Of a stretch of DNA of 64,000 nucleotides, positions 51,584-60,323 are shown one piece after another (within the stretch, counting starts at the first letter, position 1; the number at the start of each line of letters is the position of its first letter). The stretch is from an uncultured Ectothiorhodospiraceae bacterium (GTDB lineage Bacteria; Pseudomonadota; Gammaproteobacteria; JAABTG01): contig CALMKJ010000131.1 in the NCBI GenBank assembly GCA_937867305.1, positions 1 through 64,000 of the forward strand, given 5' to 3'. The notes below the pieces were generated by a model. The model saw nothing but the letters and a program-made list of their open reading frames with translations, did not search any database and was not told where the DNA came from. The position numbers and the translations under genes were made by a program.

Positions 51584-52945
51584 TCAAAGCCTCAGATCGC
51601 CTTCCGGACGCTCCCGTGCCTTGAAGGAACCTCGGTTGCTAGCCGGGGTCGTCTTCCCTCGGGCCGGTCCGGGCGTCTTCGACGCGGACGAGGCCGAGTA
51701 GCCAAACGGGCCGTCGCCGAGGAGCACCGTGGCCGGGTTCAGGAACTGGCGGCCGAACAGCAAGGAGCGGTCCTTTGTCGACAGGTGCCCGATGTCGGCA
51801 GCCTCGGCCCAGTCCTGCTGAATCGTCTCGACGATGTGGTCGACGCGTTCGCGTGCCTGCAACCGGTCGAGTCCGTAGACCCCGCTGACCCCGATCAGTG
51901 CCTCAAACCGGCTCTCCCTTTCGCCGCCCGGGCCGAAGCTCATCGCCTGGAAGGCGGTCTCGCCGGACCGATGACTTGGAGCGAGGTCGTACGCCGGCGT
52001 CAGGGTCAGGGATTCGTGACCGTCCCAGAACGCGGCGTGGTTGCGGGCGTGGTCGTCGAAGTTGCTCATCGCCATGTTGAACGCGATCCTGTCGAAGAGG
52101 ATCGGACCGGGGCGCGTTGCCGGCCCGTGACGCTCCAGGGCGTGGAGCAGCTCCGGGTAGGTGGCGTAACGACCGGCCATCTCGTCCAAGCCCAGCATCG
52201 TCAACCCGGAGACAACGAACCGACGTCTGCCTTCGCCGTGCCGGTCGAACCGTTTCACCAAGAGGACGTCACGTCCCAAGGACTCGGTGACCTCGAAGTC
52301 GGGGACTTCGATGCCGACGCGGCGGGCCAGTTCCAGGGCCGTAGCCTCCGCGTTCACGACCGAGAACACGCGGTCCGAAGCGGAAGACAGTTTCGCGATC
52401 CACTCCACACCGTCCCCGTCCCGCACGAGGACCTTGGGCCGCGCGCCGCCGATGCTGGTGCCGCGCACCAGTGCAGCCTCGGCTGCTGCGGACAGCGGGG
52501 CCCCGGACTGGAGCCGCTGCGCCGCTTCGTGCAGCTCGTCAAGGGTGGAGGTGTCCTCGCGGGCGAGGTACTCGGTCGGGCTCTCCTGGAAGTCGAGGGC
52601 ACCGAAGCGGTTGCTGCCAGACTCCAGCATGTAGTCGATCTCGGTCAGATCCTCGGTTCCCAGCCGGTCCTCGATGACCCGTCGACCCCAGGCGTCCGGC
52701 GTTCCGTCACGAAGGCACCCAGCCAGGATCATTCCCGGGAGCGGGTCGATGTCGCCGCGGGCGAGAGGAAGCTCCGGGGTGTAGATGCTGAGCGCGTCGG
52801 GGCGCGCCAGGTACGACTCGCCGTACCCGAACACCAGGCGTCCGTCCCGCAGTCCCCGCACGACCCCGGCCACAACGGGTTCGACGGCGCCAGGAAGCCA
52901 GACCCACACGTAGGCGCAGTCTCGTCGAGTCCGGTTAGAACTCAT
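51584..52945 (-). CDS. hipA: HipA-like toxin kinase
   Basis: The protein has 453 residues; the start overlaps the end of the antitoxin gene by 11 bp. SIGGARPKVLV is the Gly-rich loop, NFDDHARNHAAFWDG the catalytic loop with Asp, and LTPAYDLAPS the metal-binding motif of HipA kinases, which phosphorylate targets such as glutamyl-tRNA synthetase. The C-terminal 30 residues are basic and Ser/Gly-rich and may have been altered by the nearby rearrangement. Confidence 0.9.
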   Translation of the reverse strand: MSSNRTRRDCAYVWVWLPGAVEPVVAGVVRGLRDGRLVFGYGESYLARPDALSIYTPELPLARGDIDPLPGMILAGCLRDGTPDAWGRRVIEDRLGTEDLTEIDYMLESGSNRFGALDFQESPTEYLAREDTSTLDELHEAAQRLQSGAPLSAAAEAALVRGTSIGGARPKVLVRDGDGVEWIAKLSSASDRVFSVVNAEATALELARRVGIEVPDFEVTESLGRDVLLVKRFDRHGEGRRRFVVSGLTMLGLDEMAGRYATYPELLHALERHGPATRPGPILFDRIAFNMAMSNFDDHARNHAAFWDGHESLTLTPAYDLAPSHRSGETAFQAMSFGPGGERESRFEALIGVSGVYGLDRLQARERVDHIVETIQQDWAEAADIGHLSTKDRSLLFGRQFLNPATVLLGDGPFGYSASSASKTPGPARGKTTPASNRGSFKARERPEGDLRL

Positions 52946-53279
52946 GGCGGTCGACCCTCTCCTTGGCGCTGGGGCGAACCCGTTGCCCGATGAGCGCGAG
53001 ACGTTCTTCGCCGCGCCGCCGCATCTTGGTGAGCTCGACCCGGTCTTCGACCCCGAAGAGCGGCACGCCGGCCAGGACCGCCGCGTTGAAGACGGTCCCG
53101 ATGGCGGTGCCGGGCGCCCCCCGCTCCAGGGCGAGGACGGTCGGCACGGAGACACGCAACCGTTCGGCTAGCTGGGCTGCGGTCCAACCTCGTTCGTGGC
53201 GAGCGGTCCGGATCTGGTTGCCAAGGACGGCCAGGGCGTCCGCTGTCTCCGGCAACAGCACCGGGCTCTTTCTGGTCAC
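52935..53279 (-). CDS. hipB: HipB-like antitoxin, XRE-family repressor
   Basis: The protein has 114 residues from the GTG at 53279, which has GGAG 7 nt upstream; a GTG at 53285 is less well placed. IRTARHERGWTAAQLAERLRVSVPTVLALERG is a standard helix-turn-helix of HipB/XRE proteins. It should bind the palindrome upstream and neutralise HipA. Confidence 0.88.
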   Translation of the reverse strand: MTRKSPVLLPETADALAVLGNQIRTARHERGWTAAQLAERLRVSVPTVLALERGAPGTAIGTVFNAAVLAGVPLFGVEDRVELTKMRRRGEERLALIGQRVRPSAKERVDRHEF

Positions 53280-53292
53280 GACCACACTCCAA

Positions 53293-53327
53293 TAAACTTT
53301 CTCTTACTTGGCGTAAGAGCAAGTTTA
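53293..53327. promoter_or_regulatory. hipBA operator palindrome
   Basis: TAAACTT-n-CTCTTAC, 5 nt, then GTAAGAG-n-AAGTTTA: 14 of 15 positions per arm are complementary. It lies 14 nt upstream of the hipB start in an AT-rich patch, as expected for an autoregulatory operator. Confidence 0.82.
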
Positions 53328-53439
53328 TCTTGCCTGCTTGTGGCTGTCCATAGCCGCGGTGGCCCTCCTCCCCGTCAAGGGCCGCGGGTGGCGTGCCGGC
53401 TTCGAGGCGACGAACCAACGGCTGGGGCGAAGCTACTAC

Positions 53440-54123
53440 TCAGATCGCGTCGATGATGGCGGACCCGGTCTGGTGGAGCGAGTTGTCGATGTGCTCGCGC
53501 AGGTTCTCGGTCTCGCGTTGAAGCTGCTGGGTGACCTGCTGCAGGTCGTGCCGGGTGATCTGGTCGGCCCGGTAGGTCTCCGGGTCCACGATGGTCGGGG
53601 AGAACATCCCCAGCCCCCACTCACGGAACACCTCTCGGACCGTCTTGTCGCCGTTGGTGGTGTGGACCAGGGTGGCGCGGACCATGCTGTCCTCCGGTGC
53701 GCGTAGGTAGCGGGCTGCGTCGTTCATGCCGATGACCTTGGCGGCCACCCGAACGTCCCTGGGGTCGAGGGTCGCGGGCAAGTTGTTCAGGTGCAACTCG
53801 TACTCGTCCACGAACGCGCGTCGAGCCTCCTCGGACGTGTCGCGACCGGCGCGGTCGCGCATGGGCCGCTCGCTGTTGTCCCAGAGGAAGTCCGGGTAAC
53901 CCCTGGTTCCCGATGCGCGGGCCGCGGCGTAGTGCTCGGTGAGCTTCATGCACACCTCGTCGGGGATGTCGACGGTGTCGTAGAAGGCGACAACGGCGTC
54001 CGCCGAACCCAGCACGTCGTGGAACAGGTACGAGCCTTTCGGGGGCACCACCAAGGCGGCGTCCGCCTCACTCAGAAGGAACGGTCCGTACCTACCGTCG
54101 GGGTGCCGGGGCTGCTCAGTCAT
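53440..54123 (-). CDS. Tagged protein with coiled-coil C-terminus, unknown function
   Basis: The protein has 227 residues from the ATG at 54123, which has GGAGAG 6 nt upstream. That start puts the shared segment (DGRYGPFLLSEADAALVV) at the extreme N-terminus, as in its other carriers. An ATG at 54177 or GTG at 54186 would add a short CTDC zinc-like piece. The middle is helical and the last 60 residues (DLQQVTQQLQRETENLREHIDNS) a coiled coil. A truncated copy of its end lies at 51342-51422. Confidence 0.6.
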   Translation of the reverse strand: MTEQPRHPDGRYGPFLLSEADAALVVPPKGSYLFHDVLGSADAVVAFYDTVDIPDEVCMKLTEHYAAARASGTRGYPDFLWDNSERPMRDRAGRDTSEEARRAFVDEYELHLNNLPATLDPRDVRVAAKVIGMNDAARYLRAPEDSMVRATLVHTTNGDKTVREVFREWGLGMFSPTIVDPETYRADQITRHDLQQVTQQLQRETENLREHIDNSLHQTGSAIIDAI

Positions 54124-54245
54124 CGTCTCTCCGCAGTCCGTGCAAGCGAACCGATGCGTGTGACCCGAGTGCTCCATGGGACACACCGTAGTGCCTGCGC
54201 TGTGTCGTGACGCCGGTGTTCCGGTCGTCGTGTCTTGTCGTCGCG

Positions 54246-54271
54246 GTGTGCGGGGAACCCGCAGCCTGCTC
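54246..54271 (-). promoter_or_regulatory. Class B signal with leader (GAGCAG-N12-CCGCACAC)
   Basis: Upstream of the tagged gene at 53440-54123, with a leader of 60 to 115 nt depending on the start. It overlaps no gene. Confidence 0.5.
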
Positions 54272-54285
54272 GACGCCGGTCCTCA

Positions 54286-57150
54286 TCACGCCTCCCCCTG
54301 ACTCTGCTTGGCGCGTTCGCTGGCCAGCACCGGGCCCGGCACGACGACTTCGACCGGTGCTGGTGCCGATGGGCCCTGCCCGTCGTCCTCGTCCTCCCCG
54401 AACGCCGCTGGCGGGCCGGTCACGACAGGCTTCTTGTCCTCGCGCCGGGCTGCTTCCTCTGCACGACGCCGCTCGTCTTCCTGCTGACGCCGCGCCAACT
54501 CCTCGGCCATCTTCTGTCCCTCCCAGACCCGGTCTTTCGCGGACTGCGACCGCGCCGCGTCCACGACCTCACCGACTGTCGCGTTCCCGTGGGCTGCGCC
54601 GAGCGCACCGCGGGCCGCGGTGGACACGGTGCCCCACGCACCCGACGCCGCGGTCGAAGCACCGCGCTTGCCGACCAGAGAAGCTCCCGCGATACCGGCC
54701 AGCGCCGGCAGGCTCACCGAACCGAGCGCCACAGCACCCACGGTCGCACCAGCCGTGTACGCGACACCCTTCGCGATCGTGCGGACCGGCTTGTGCGCCA
54801 GGTCGTGACGCCACTTGTCCTTGATGTCGCGCACCCGTGTCCGCAACGCCTCGTCCGCCTGGTCGATCTTCGCCCCGGCCCGCGCCGCCTTCGGCACACT
54901 CAGCTCCGCCGCCAAAGCGGCCTTGCCTTCCTCGGAGTTCTCGAACTCGTCCCGGGCCGCCTTCTCGGCCGCCTTCTCGGCCGCCTTCTCCTCGTCCGCG
55001 AGGCGCTGCGCCGCGACCTTCTCCTCGGCAGTCCTCGGGACCGGGGTGCCGCCTTCGTTGTCGTGACCGTCGTCCTTCGGGCCCGTGCCGGTGTCCTTCG
55101 GAGGGCCGGCTGTCTTGTCGTCCGGCAACTGCTGCTTGCCCTGCCCGTCAGGGGCGGCCTTGCCACCAGGCAGCTTGCTCTTCGCGTACGCCTTCGCGGC
55201 TCGCGCCGTCTTCAACCGGGCACGGCGACCCCACTGGCTCATCAGCCCGGCCGTCGCACCACCGGCGACGCCACCAGCGACCGCGGACCCCAGGTTCCCG
55301 TTCGCTGCGGCCTTCCCCCACGCACCGGCTGCCTTCACCGACAACGGGGACGGGATGGACAACCGCTTGAACATGTAGTGCAACGCGACCGCGGCCACGA
55401 ACGGTGCGACCCCGACCCACAGCGTCGTCATGACGCCGCCCGGGCCGCCCGGCAACGTGGTCACGCCGATGGTGATGAGGATGTTCGCGATCAGGGTGAT
55501 GATCGCCAGCAGCAGGCCGGCACCGAACGCGTAGAAGCTGATGCCGATGTACTGCTTGAAGTAGGCGCCCACCCGGGTCGAGTCCCCGTTCGGTGTCATC
55601 GAGAACACCAGTGTGGCGAGCACACCGAGGATCATCATGAGCCCGAGAAGCTTCGCGAAGATGATGGACAGGGAGAACAGGCCGAAGACGAGCAGCAGCA
55701 GGAACGACGACAGCATGTAGGTGAGGCCGGCGACCAGTCCGCCGCCGCTCGCCTTGCCGTGCAGGTGCAGGATGAAGTCGCGGGCCGCCTCGGTCGCTTC
55801 CGTGCCGGACGCGCCAGTGGTCCCGATCTCGTCGATCTCGTTGTCGCCGGACTCCCAGTTGAACGCGTTGAAGTCCGGTTCGCTGTCGGAGAACGGTTGC
55901 GCGATCGAGTCGCAGACCTCGTCCTGGTCGCCGTCACGCAACAGCTCGGACCGGTCGTCGGGGACCGTCCACCCGGTTGTCGGGTCGGAGCTGTTGGCGC
56001 TGTTGTAGCAGGCGGCCCATGCGACGATCCACATGTCTTTCGCGTCGGTGCCGGTCGGTCGGGCGAAGAACCCGGTCGGCTCGGTCACCTTGACTCCGGC
56101 ACCGTTCATGATGCTGGACACGGTGCCCCACGCGACGGGGTTGGCGGCTACCCCTTCACCGACCTGCTGGTGGATGGGGGTGCCCCGGTTCGCTTCCAGC
56201 ATCCGGCACCACACGATGTTGGCGTAGTGGCTGCGCCCGAACTGGAGTCGCTTCCACGTTTGCAGACCGGACAGCTTCCAGTACGAGTTGATGGCCAACG
56301 GGACGGCTGCGGCCCCCGCGCCGTTGACGCCCATCGCGTCCTTGTAGCCGGTTTCCAACGACTTCGTGTACGACTCACACGAGTATTTGTTCTCCGGCCT
56401 CGGCTTCGGCGCGTCGATGTCGGCGGTCGCTTTCACCTGGAGCGCGTCGCTGTCCGACAGCGACGACACGATGCCGCCGGCGACCGCTGCTGTGACCGAG
56501 TCGATGCTGGTGATGAACCAGCCGGGTGACCCGGTTCCCGGGTTGTAGTCCGCCGACCCAGGACCGGTGCCGCCGGTGGATGCCGCGGACCCGACGAACA
56601 TGATGGCGAACAGGCCGACGACGAGCATCTTCTGCCAGATCATCTGGGCGAACCCGCCGCCGTTGGCTGCAAAGAGCCGCCACAGCCACACGACCAGGCT
56701 GAGCGCGGTCAACGCCGCTAGCAACGCGGAGTCGGCGATCGCTTTCGCGATGTCGTGGAACGCGTTGTCCATGGTGCCGCCGACATAGTTGACCGGGCAG
56801 AACGCGTACGCGTACTGGACGAGAGCAGTCGACCAGCCCCAGACGGCGTTGCCAACGTCGAGGGTCATGCTGGAGATTCCGTGTCGTGCCGCCTTGTCGA
56901 ACTGGTCGGAGACACCCCATCCGAGCCGGGAATGCAGGTCCATCGAGTCGTTCCAGCGCATCACCGGAAGCAGCGACTCGGCGCCGTTGCCGCTGCCGGC
57001 GCACACCCCGGCGACCGGGTTGTTGCCGCCGCCGCCGTTGTTGTCGTCGTCTTCGGCAGCGAACGCGGACGTGGACGAACCGAGTACGAACACGATGGTG
57101 GCAGCGAACGCGGCCAACAGAGACAGGGACCGGTGCAGGAAGGTGCTCAT
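54286..57150 (-). CDS. VirB6/TrbL-like polytopic conjugation protein
   Basis: The protein has 954 residues from the ATG in an ATGA overlap with the upstream gene; an ATG at 57162 is possible. A cleavable signal peptide (ending TSAFA) is followed by helices in two groups (about 130-200 and 470-620), the second with LVFGLFSLSIIFAKLLGLM, typical of TrbL/VirB6. A long hydrophilic tail (about 650-954) is Ala/Lys/Glu-rich with a coiled coil, ending QSQGEA. VirB6 proteins form the inner-membrane channel of type IV secretion. Large versions with tails are usual in actinobacterial conjugative elements. Confidence 0.78.
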   Translation of the reverse strand: MSTFLHRSLSLLAAFAATIVFVLGSSTSAFAAEDDDNNGGGGNNPVAGVCAGSGNGAESLLPVMRWNDSMDLHSRLGWGVSDQFDKAARHGISSMTLDVGNAVWGWSTALVQYAYAFCPVNYVGGTMDNAFHDIAKAIADSALLAALTALSLVVWLWRLFAANGGGFAQMIWQKMLVVGLFAIMFVGSAASTGGTGPGSADYNPGTGSPGWFITSIDSVTAAVAGGIVSSLSDSDALQVKATADIDAPKPRPENKYSCESYTKSLETGYKDAMGVNGAGAAAVPLAINSYWKLSGLQTWKRLQFGRSHYANIVWCRMLEANRGTPIHQQVGEGVAANPVAWGTVSSIMNGAGVKVTEPTGFFARPTGTDAKDMWIVAWAACYNSANSSDPTTGWTVPDDRSELLRDGDQDEVCDSIAQPFSDSEPDFNAFNWESGDNEIDEIGTTGASGTEATEAARDFILHLHGKASGGGLVAGLTYMLSSFLLLLVFGLFSLSIIFAKLLGLMMILGVLATLVFSMTPNGDSTRVGAYFKQYIGISFYAFGAGLLLAIITLIANILITIGVTTLPGGPGGVMTTLWVGVAPFVAAVALHYMFKRLSIPSPLSVKAAGAWGKAAANGNLGSAVAGGVAGGATAGLMSQWGRRARLKTARAAKAYAKSKLPGGKAAPDGQGKQQLPDDKTAGPPKDTGTGPKDDGHDNEGGTPVPRTAEEKVAAQRLADEEKAAEKAAEKAARDEFENSEEGKAALAAELSVPKAARAGAKIDQADEALRTRVRDIKDKWRHDLAHKPVRTIAKGVAYTAGATVGAVALGSVSLPALAGIAGASLVGKRGASTAASGAWGTVSTAARGALGAAHGNATVGEVVDAARSQSAKDRVWEGQKMAEELARRQQEDERRRAEEAARREDKKPVVTGPPAAFGEDEDDGQGPSAPAPVEVVVPGPVLASERAKQSQGEA

Positions 57151-57905
57151 CGGTGTCCCCATCGTCCGGTTGCGGGCATGTCGAACAGCTCGGAGGCATC
57201 GAAGTCGTCGTGTTCGTACTCGCCGTCCGGGAGCCGGCGGGTGAGCGGGTCGTCGACCGGGCCCGGGCCGGGGTCCGTTGCAGGTTCGAGAACAGCCGGC
57301 GGCGGGTCGGCCTCCACGACAGGCTCCGGCACGGGCTCCGGCACGGGCTCCGGCTCGGGCGCCACGAACACCGGGGTGACTACCTCCGGGGCTGGTTGCT
57401 CGACCACGGTAGGTGCCTCGGCGGTGCGCTCGGTGGCCCCGTCGAACGTGTGACCGTCCCCGCGGCGCGTGTCACGGGTCAGCACCGCGGTCGTTGCCAC
57501 CAACGCCTCGTACCGGGGCGCTTCGACCCGGTACGGGACCGTGTTGTGCCGCAACTGCTTGAAGTGCGTCGGTGCGATGTCGATCGGTTCCCCGCACAGG
57601 TAGAACTGACCGATGTCGCGGGCCCGGCGCTTGTCCAGGAACGTCTGGTAGGTCCGCAGCCTCATCCCTTTCGAGGACCGCTGGTAGAACAGCACCGACG
57701 CGGCGATCAGGACGACCGGGAACACCAGGACCGCATACTGGCTCAGGAACGGCCATGCGAACGCGGTGAGAATCACCCCGGGCACCGCTGAGGACGCCAA
57801 CACGATGAACAGTCGCCAGTTCATCTCGACGGTGCCGATGACGACGGTGCGCTTCTCAGCCGCCTCTTTCCCCGTCAACGGGGTGAGGACATGCAAAGGG
57901 TGCAC
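57147..57905 (-). CDS. VirB3/PrgI-like membrane protein with Pro-Glu-rich tail
   Basis: The protein has 252 residues; GTG start with GGAG before it. Two membrane helices (about 33-50 and 55-72) follow a short N-terminus, the layout of VirB3/PrgI proteins that contact VirB4. The tail carries PEPEPVPEPVPEPVVE and ends acidic. It is coupled to the VirB6-like gene. Confidence 0.62.
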   Translation of the reverse strand: MHPLHVLTPLTGKEAAEKRTVVIGTVEMNWRLFIVLASSAVPGVILTAFAWPFLSQYAVLVFPVVLIAASVLFYQRSSKGMRLRTYQTFLDKRRARDIGQFYLCGEPIDIAPTHFKQLRHNTVPYRVEAPRYEALVATTAVLTRDTRRGDGHTFDGATERTAEAPTVVEQPAPEVVTPVFVAPEPEPVPEPVPEPVVEADPPPAVLEPATDPGPGPVDDPLTRRLPDGEYEHDDFDASELFDMPATGRWGHR

Positions 57906-57947
57906 GGTCTGCTCCTGGTCTGGTTGTGGTGGGTGGCCGCCGTCAGG

Positions 57948-58265
57948 TCAGGCGCCCGCGGTCTTCTTCCAGATGTTGACCAGGGCGTTGATCACGACGT
58001 CGAACACTTCCAGTCCGGCGGGGATGACGAACCCGGGTGCGGACAGCAGCAGGCCGACGATCAGCGCGCCGGACAGTCCCTGGCCGCCACCGCCGCCCAT
58101 GCTCATGCCGCCGCGGCGCCGGTCCCACGCCCACTTCACGAACGCCCACGCGACGATCAGCATGCCGATCACCGCCAGCAGGTTCATGAGGGGTTTGATC
58201 GGTCCGAGCGCGCTCGTGAACGTGCTCCACTGGGTGCTCAGGTCAACCTTGCCCGAGTTGTCCAT
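57948..58265 (-). CDS. VirB2/TrbC-like small two-helix membrane protein
   Basis: The protein has 105 residues; AAGAAG before the ATG. Helix 1 (about 28-47, LLAVIGMLIVAWAFVKWAW), a Gly/Met-rich loop, helix 2 (about 66-85). This is the size and form of VirB2/TrbC pilins or their Gram-positive counterparts. It is the first gene of the unit that encodes the VirB3- and VirB6-like proteins. Confidence 0.6.
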   Translation of the reverse strand: MDNSGKVDLSTQWSTFTSALGPIKPLMNLLAVIGMLIVAWAFVKWAWDRRRGGMSMGGGGGQGLSGALIVGLLLSAPGFVIPAGLEVFDVVINALVNIWKKTAGA

Positions 58266-58317
58266 GTCCTACTTCTTTCTGTGCGGTGGTGCTGGGTTGG
58301 TGGTGTGTTCCGATGAA

Positions 58318-58330
58318 CACCATGCGCAAA
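58318..58330 (-). promoter_or_regulatory. Class A signal TTTGCGCATGGTG
   Basis: Perfect copy 52 nt ahead of the VirB2-like gene; GCGCCG lies 13 nt upstream of the core. It would drive the conjugation-channel genes. Confidence 0.6.
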
Positions 58331-58353
58331 CTCGAAACTTCGCGGCGCGACCC

Positions 58354-59463
58354 TCACGCCGACTTCTGGACACCTCGCGGGCGAGCCGCCGCCGCAACGG
58401 CAGCCGCCCAGAGCTTGTAGGCGTAGTCGGGGTACGCCTCCAACACGTTCACCGCGGACGCCTGGTCGCGGAGGTCGAGGTTGCTCCACGGCGCCATCAC
58501 CGCTTCGGTCTCCGGGGTGTCGTCCCCGTTCCCCCACGCCTCCAGAGCCGACCGCAGGTCTTCGGGGCCCTGGATGGCGGCGTGCGCCCTCGCGACGGCC
58601 CGGTGCCCCAGGTGCGGTTCGATGATCGGTGACCCGGGGGCCCGTTCGGCGACCGCGTTCCACACGTGCCGCAGAGCGGAGCGCTTCGTTCCGCCGTCGC
58701 CGTCGATGTACGACAACGCGACGTCGAGGTGCGAGTCGGGCTTGACGTAGTTGAGTGCGTGCACCGACCCGTGCATCGCGACGCTCTGGTCGAAGACCTC
58801 TTCAGTCATGTTCTCGGACCGCACTTTCTCCCACCCTTGGACGTTGTTCCGGAAGTCACGCGACGGCCGGTGGTTCCGGTCCGGCCAGTTGTCACGAATG
58901 TGCTGTGCCAGGTCGTCCTTCTCGCGTGTCGTGAGGTCGCGTCCGGCGATCGCGGTCAGCTCGGCGAGACGGGTCCGGAACTCCCGGTACGCCTTCATGT
59001 CTTCGGAGCGGACGTGGCGCCCGGCGCGGGACGCGATGTTCGCGGCCGACTTGTTCACGAGGCCGTACAGGTCGCGGATCTTGTCTTCGTTGCCGTTGGC
59101 GCGCATCGCCAGCACGGCGATCACCGCCTCTTGGGCCAGGTCGTCGACATCCATGCCGTTGTCGAACGCCCCACGTTTCGCACCCCACGACCGGGAGACC
59201 CGGCGGGACACCTTCATGAGCTCGCGGACCGCGGCGGGGTCTTCCCAGTCGATGACGGACCCGCTGGTCGCCGGCTCGGTGGGGGTGGTGGTGTCGGTGG
59301 CCGGCTGAACGGGCGGCAGGGGCTCAACGGAGGGGGTGCCCCACAGGTCGGTGATGTCGACGACAGGGGCGACCAGGTCGGTGATGTCGGATTCGGGGGC
59401 CTGGAACGGTGCGTACTGACCTCCGTTGCCCGGAAGCGCGACGTCTTTGCGGCGAGTGCTCAT
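58354..59463 (-). CDS. Sigma-factor-like protein with shared N-terminal tag
   Basis: The protein has 369 residues; class B start. Residues 1-45 (RRKDVALPGNGGQYAPFQAPE then VDITDLWG) match the metalloprotease N-terminus. Residues 77-150 look like sigma region 2: VRELMKVSRRVSRSW, then DVDDLAQEAVIAVLAM (the core-RNA-polymerase-binding signature D-L-x-Q-E), then DLYGLVNKSAANIASR. Residues 158-190 (YREFRTRLAELTAIAGRDL, TTREKDDLAQHI) resemble region 3. No clear region 4 helix-turn-helix is visible, so the -35 contact would be unusual. It may recognise the GC-rich signals used by the element, including its own. Confidence 0.6.
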   Translation of the reverse strand: MSTRRKDVALPGNGGQYAPFQAPESDITDLVAPVVDITDLWGTPSVEPLPPVQPATDTTTPTEPATSGSVIDWEDPAAVRELMKVSRRVSRSWGAKRGAFDNGMDVDDLAQEAVIAVLAMRANGNEDKIRDLYGLVNKSAANIASRAGRHVRSEDMKAYREFRTRLAELTAIAGRDLTTREKDDLAQHIRDNWPDRNHRPSRDFRNNVQGWEKVRSENMTEEVFDQSVAMHGSVHALNYVKPDSHLDVALSYIDGDGGTKRSALRHVWNAVAERAPGSPIIEPHLGHRAVARAHAAIQGPEDLRSALEAWGNGDDTPETEAVMAPWSNLDLRDQASAVNVLEAYPDYAYKLWAAAVAAAARPRGVQKSA

Positions 59464-59472
59464 ACCCGCGCG

Positions 59473-59498
59473 GTGTGCGGGGCGCCGGCGAAGTGATC
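59473..59498 (-). promoter_or_regulatory. Class B promoter-like signal (GATCAC-N12-CCGCACAC)
   Basis: CCGCACAC (59473-59480) is 9 nt before the sigma-like gene's ATG, so the gene may be autoregulated. The GATCACTTCG block is the same as in the copy at 16129. Confidence 0.66.
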
Positions 59499-59528
59499 TC
59501 TACTCCCGGAACCTGGGTCGCGAGCAGG

Positions 59529-59726
59529 TCAGTCGAAGGCCCCGGGAACGGCCAGGAGCCGACCTTCCTTGCTTCGCGGGTCGACTGCCTCGATGTTCAC
59601 GTCGACGATGTCGAGCGGGTGCGCGCCGTTGAGTCCCAACGCGATCTCCGCGGCGGCGTCCTTCGACGTAGCCCGGATCCGGCCCGTGTACGTGACGGTC
59701 ACGGTGACGAAGAACTCGCGGCTCAA
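59529..59726 (-). CDS. Small protein, 65 residues, TTG start
   Basis: The TTG overlaps the previous stop (TTGA). FFVTVTVTYTGRIRATSKDAA is a beta-strand-rich start with a helix and a further strand, like small ferredoxin-like or DUF proteins on actinophages. Function unknown. Confidence 0.55.
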   Translation of the reverse strand: MSREFFVTVTVTYTGRIRATSKDAAAEIALGLNGAHPLDIVDVNIEAVDPRSKEGRLLAVPGAFD

Positions 59727-60316
59727 AGCTCGTCGCCGAAGTCGGCCAGGTCGCCCGGGTCGACGACGTCAACGGTCGGATCGAGGTCCTCCTCCACCTC
59801 GTCCTGCAGTTCCTTGCCCGTGAACGCCGGCGCTATCACGTTGCCGTTCTCGTCGACCACCGTCTTGACCTGGGCAGGCACCTTCGCCTTCACCGGTTTC
59901 CCGTCGCACCCGGACGTCACCCGGCACCTCGTCGGCGCCTGACCCATGACGAGCTGCCACCCGTGGAACGCGACCTTCGTGTCGTTCGTGCCGACGACCT
60001 CACGTTGGCAGCACACCGGGCACACCGCCAACGACGTGAGCGGCTTGACCCGGACCAGCTTCAACACCGGGTCGTACGCGTCGAGCAACCCCCACTGCTC
60101 CGGGGTCAGGTCCAGCAACGCGAGCTGCTTCCACATGGTCTCGTTGCCCGGCACGCCCGAGTCGCGCGCCTTCTCCTGGAACTCGGCGAGCGTGTCGACC
60201 CTGACCCACCGGAGTACGGCGATGCACAACCCGGCCGCGGCAGCCATCGCCGGAACGTCGACAGGGGTGTCGAACCGGATCCGGGTCTGCTTCCTGCGAG
60301 GCTTCGAGGAGGTCAC
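59723..60316 (-). CDS. Zinc-ribbon protein with acidic tail, 197 residues
   Basis: GTG 7 nt after a class C signal. CPVCC and CRVTSGCDG give a probable zinc ribbon in the middle; the tail is strongly acidic (DEVEEDLDPTVDVVDPGD). The N-terminus is basic (SSKPRRKQTRIRF). It could bind nucleic acid or a transcription partner; no family recognised. Confidence 0.55.
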   Translation of the reverse strand: MTSSKPRRKQTRIRFDTPVDVPAMAAAAGLCIAVLRWVRVDTLAEFQEKARDSGVPGNETMWKQLALLDLTPEQWGLLDAYDPVLKLVRVKPLTSLAVCPVCCQREVVGTNDTKVAFHGWQLVMGQAPTRCRVTSGCDGKPVKAKVPAQVKTVVDENGNVIAPAFTGKELQDEVEEDLDPTVDVVDPGDLADFGDEL

Positions 60317-60323
60317 ACCCTTC

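Noticed and set aside
51500-51700. Short plus-strand frame after the remnants
   Set aside because: No ribosome-binding site or family. It mostly opposes the end of hipA.
54235-56529. 764-codon open frame on the plus strand
   Set aside because: Opposite the VirB6-like gene; Arg/His-rich shadow.
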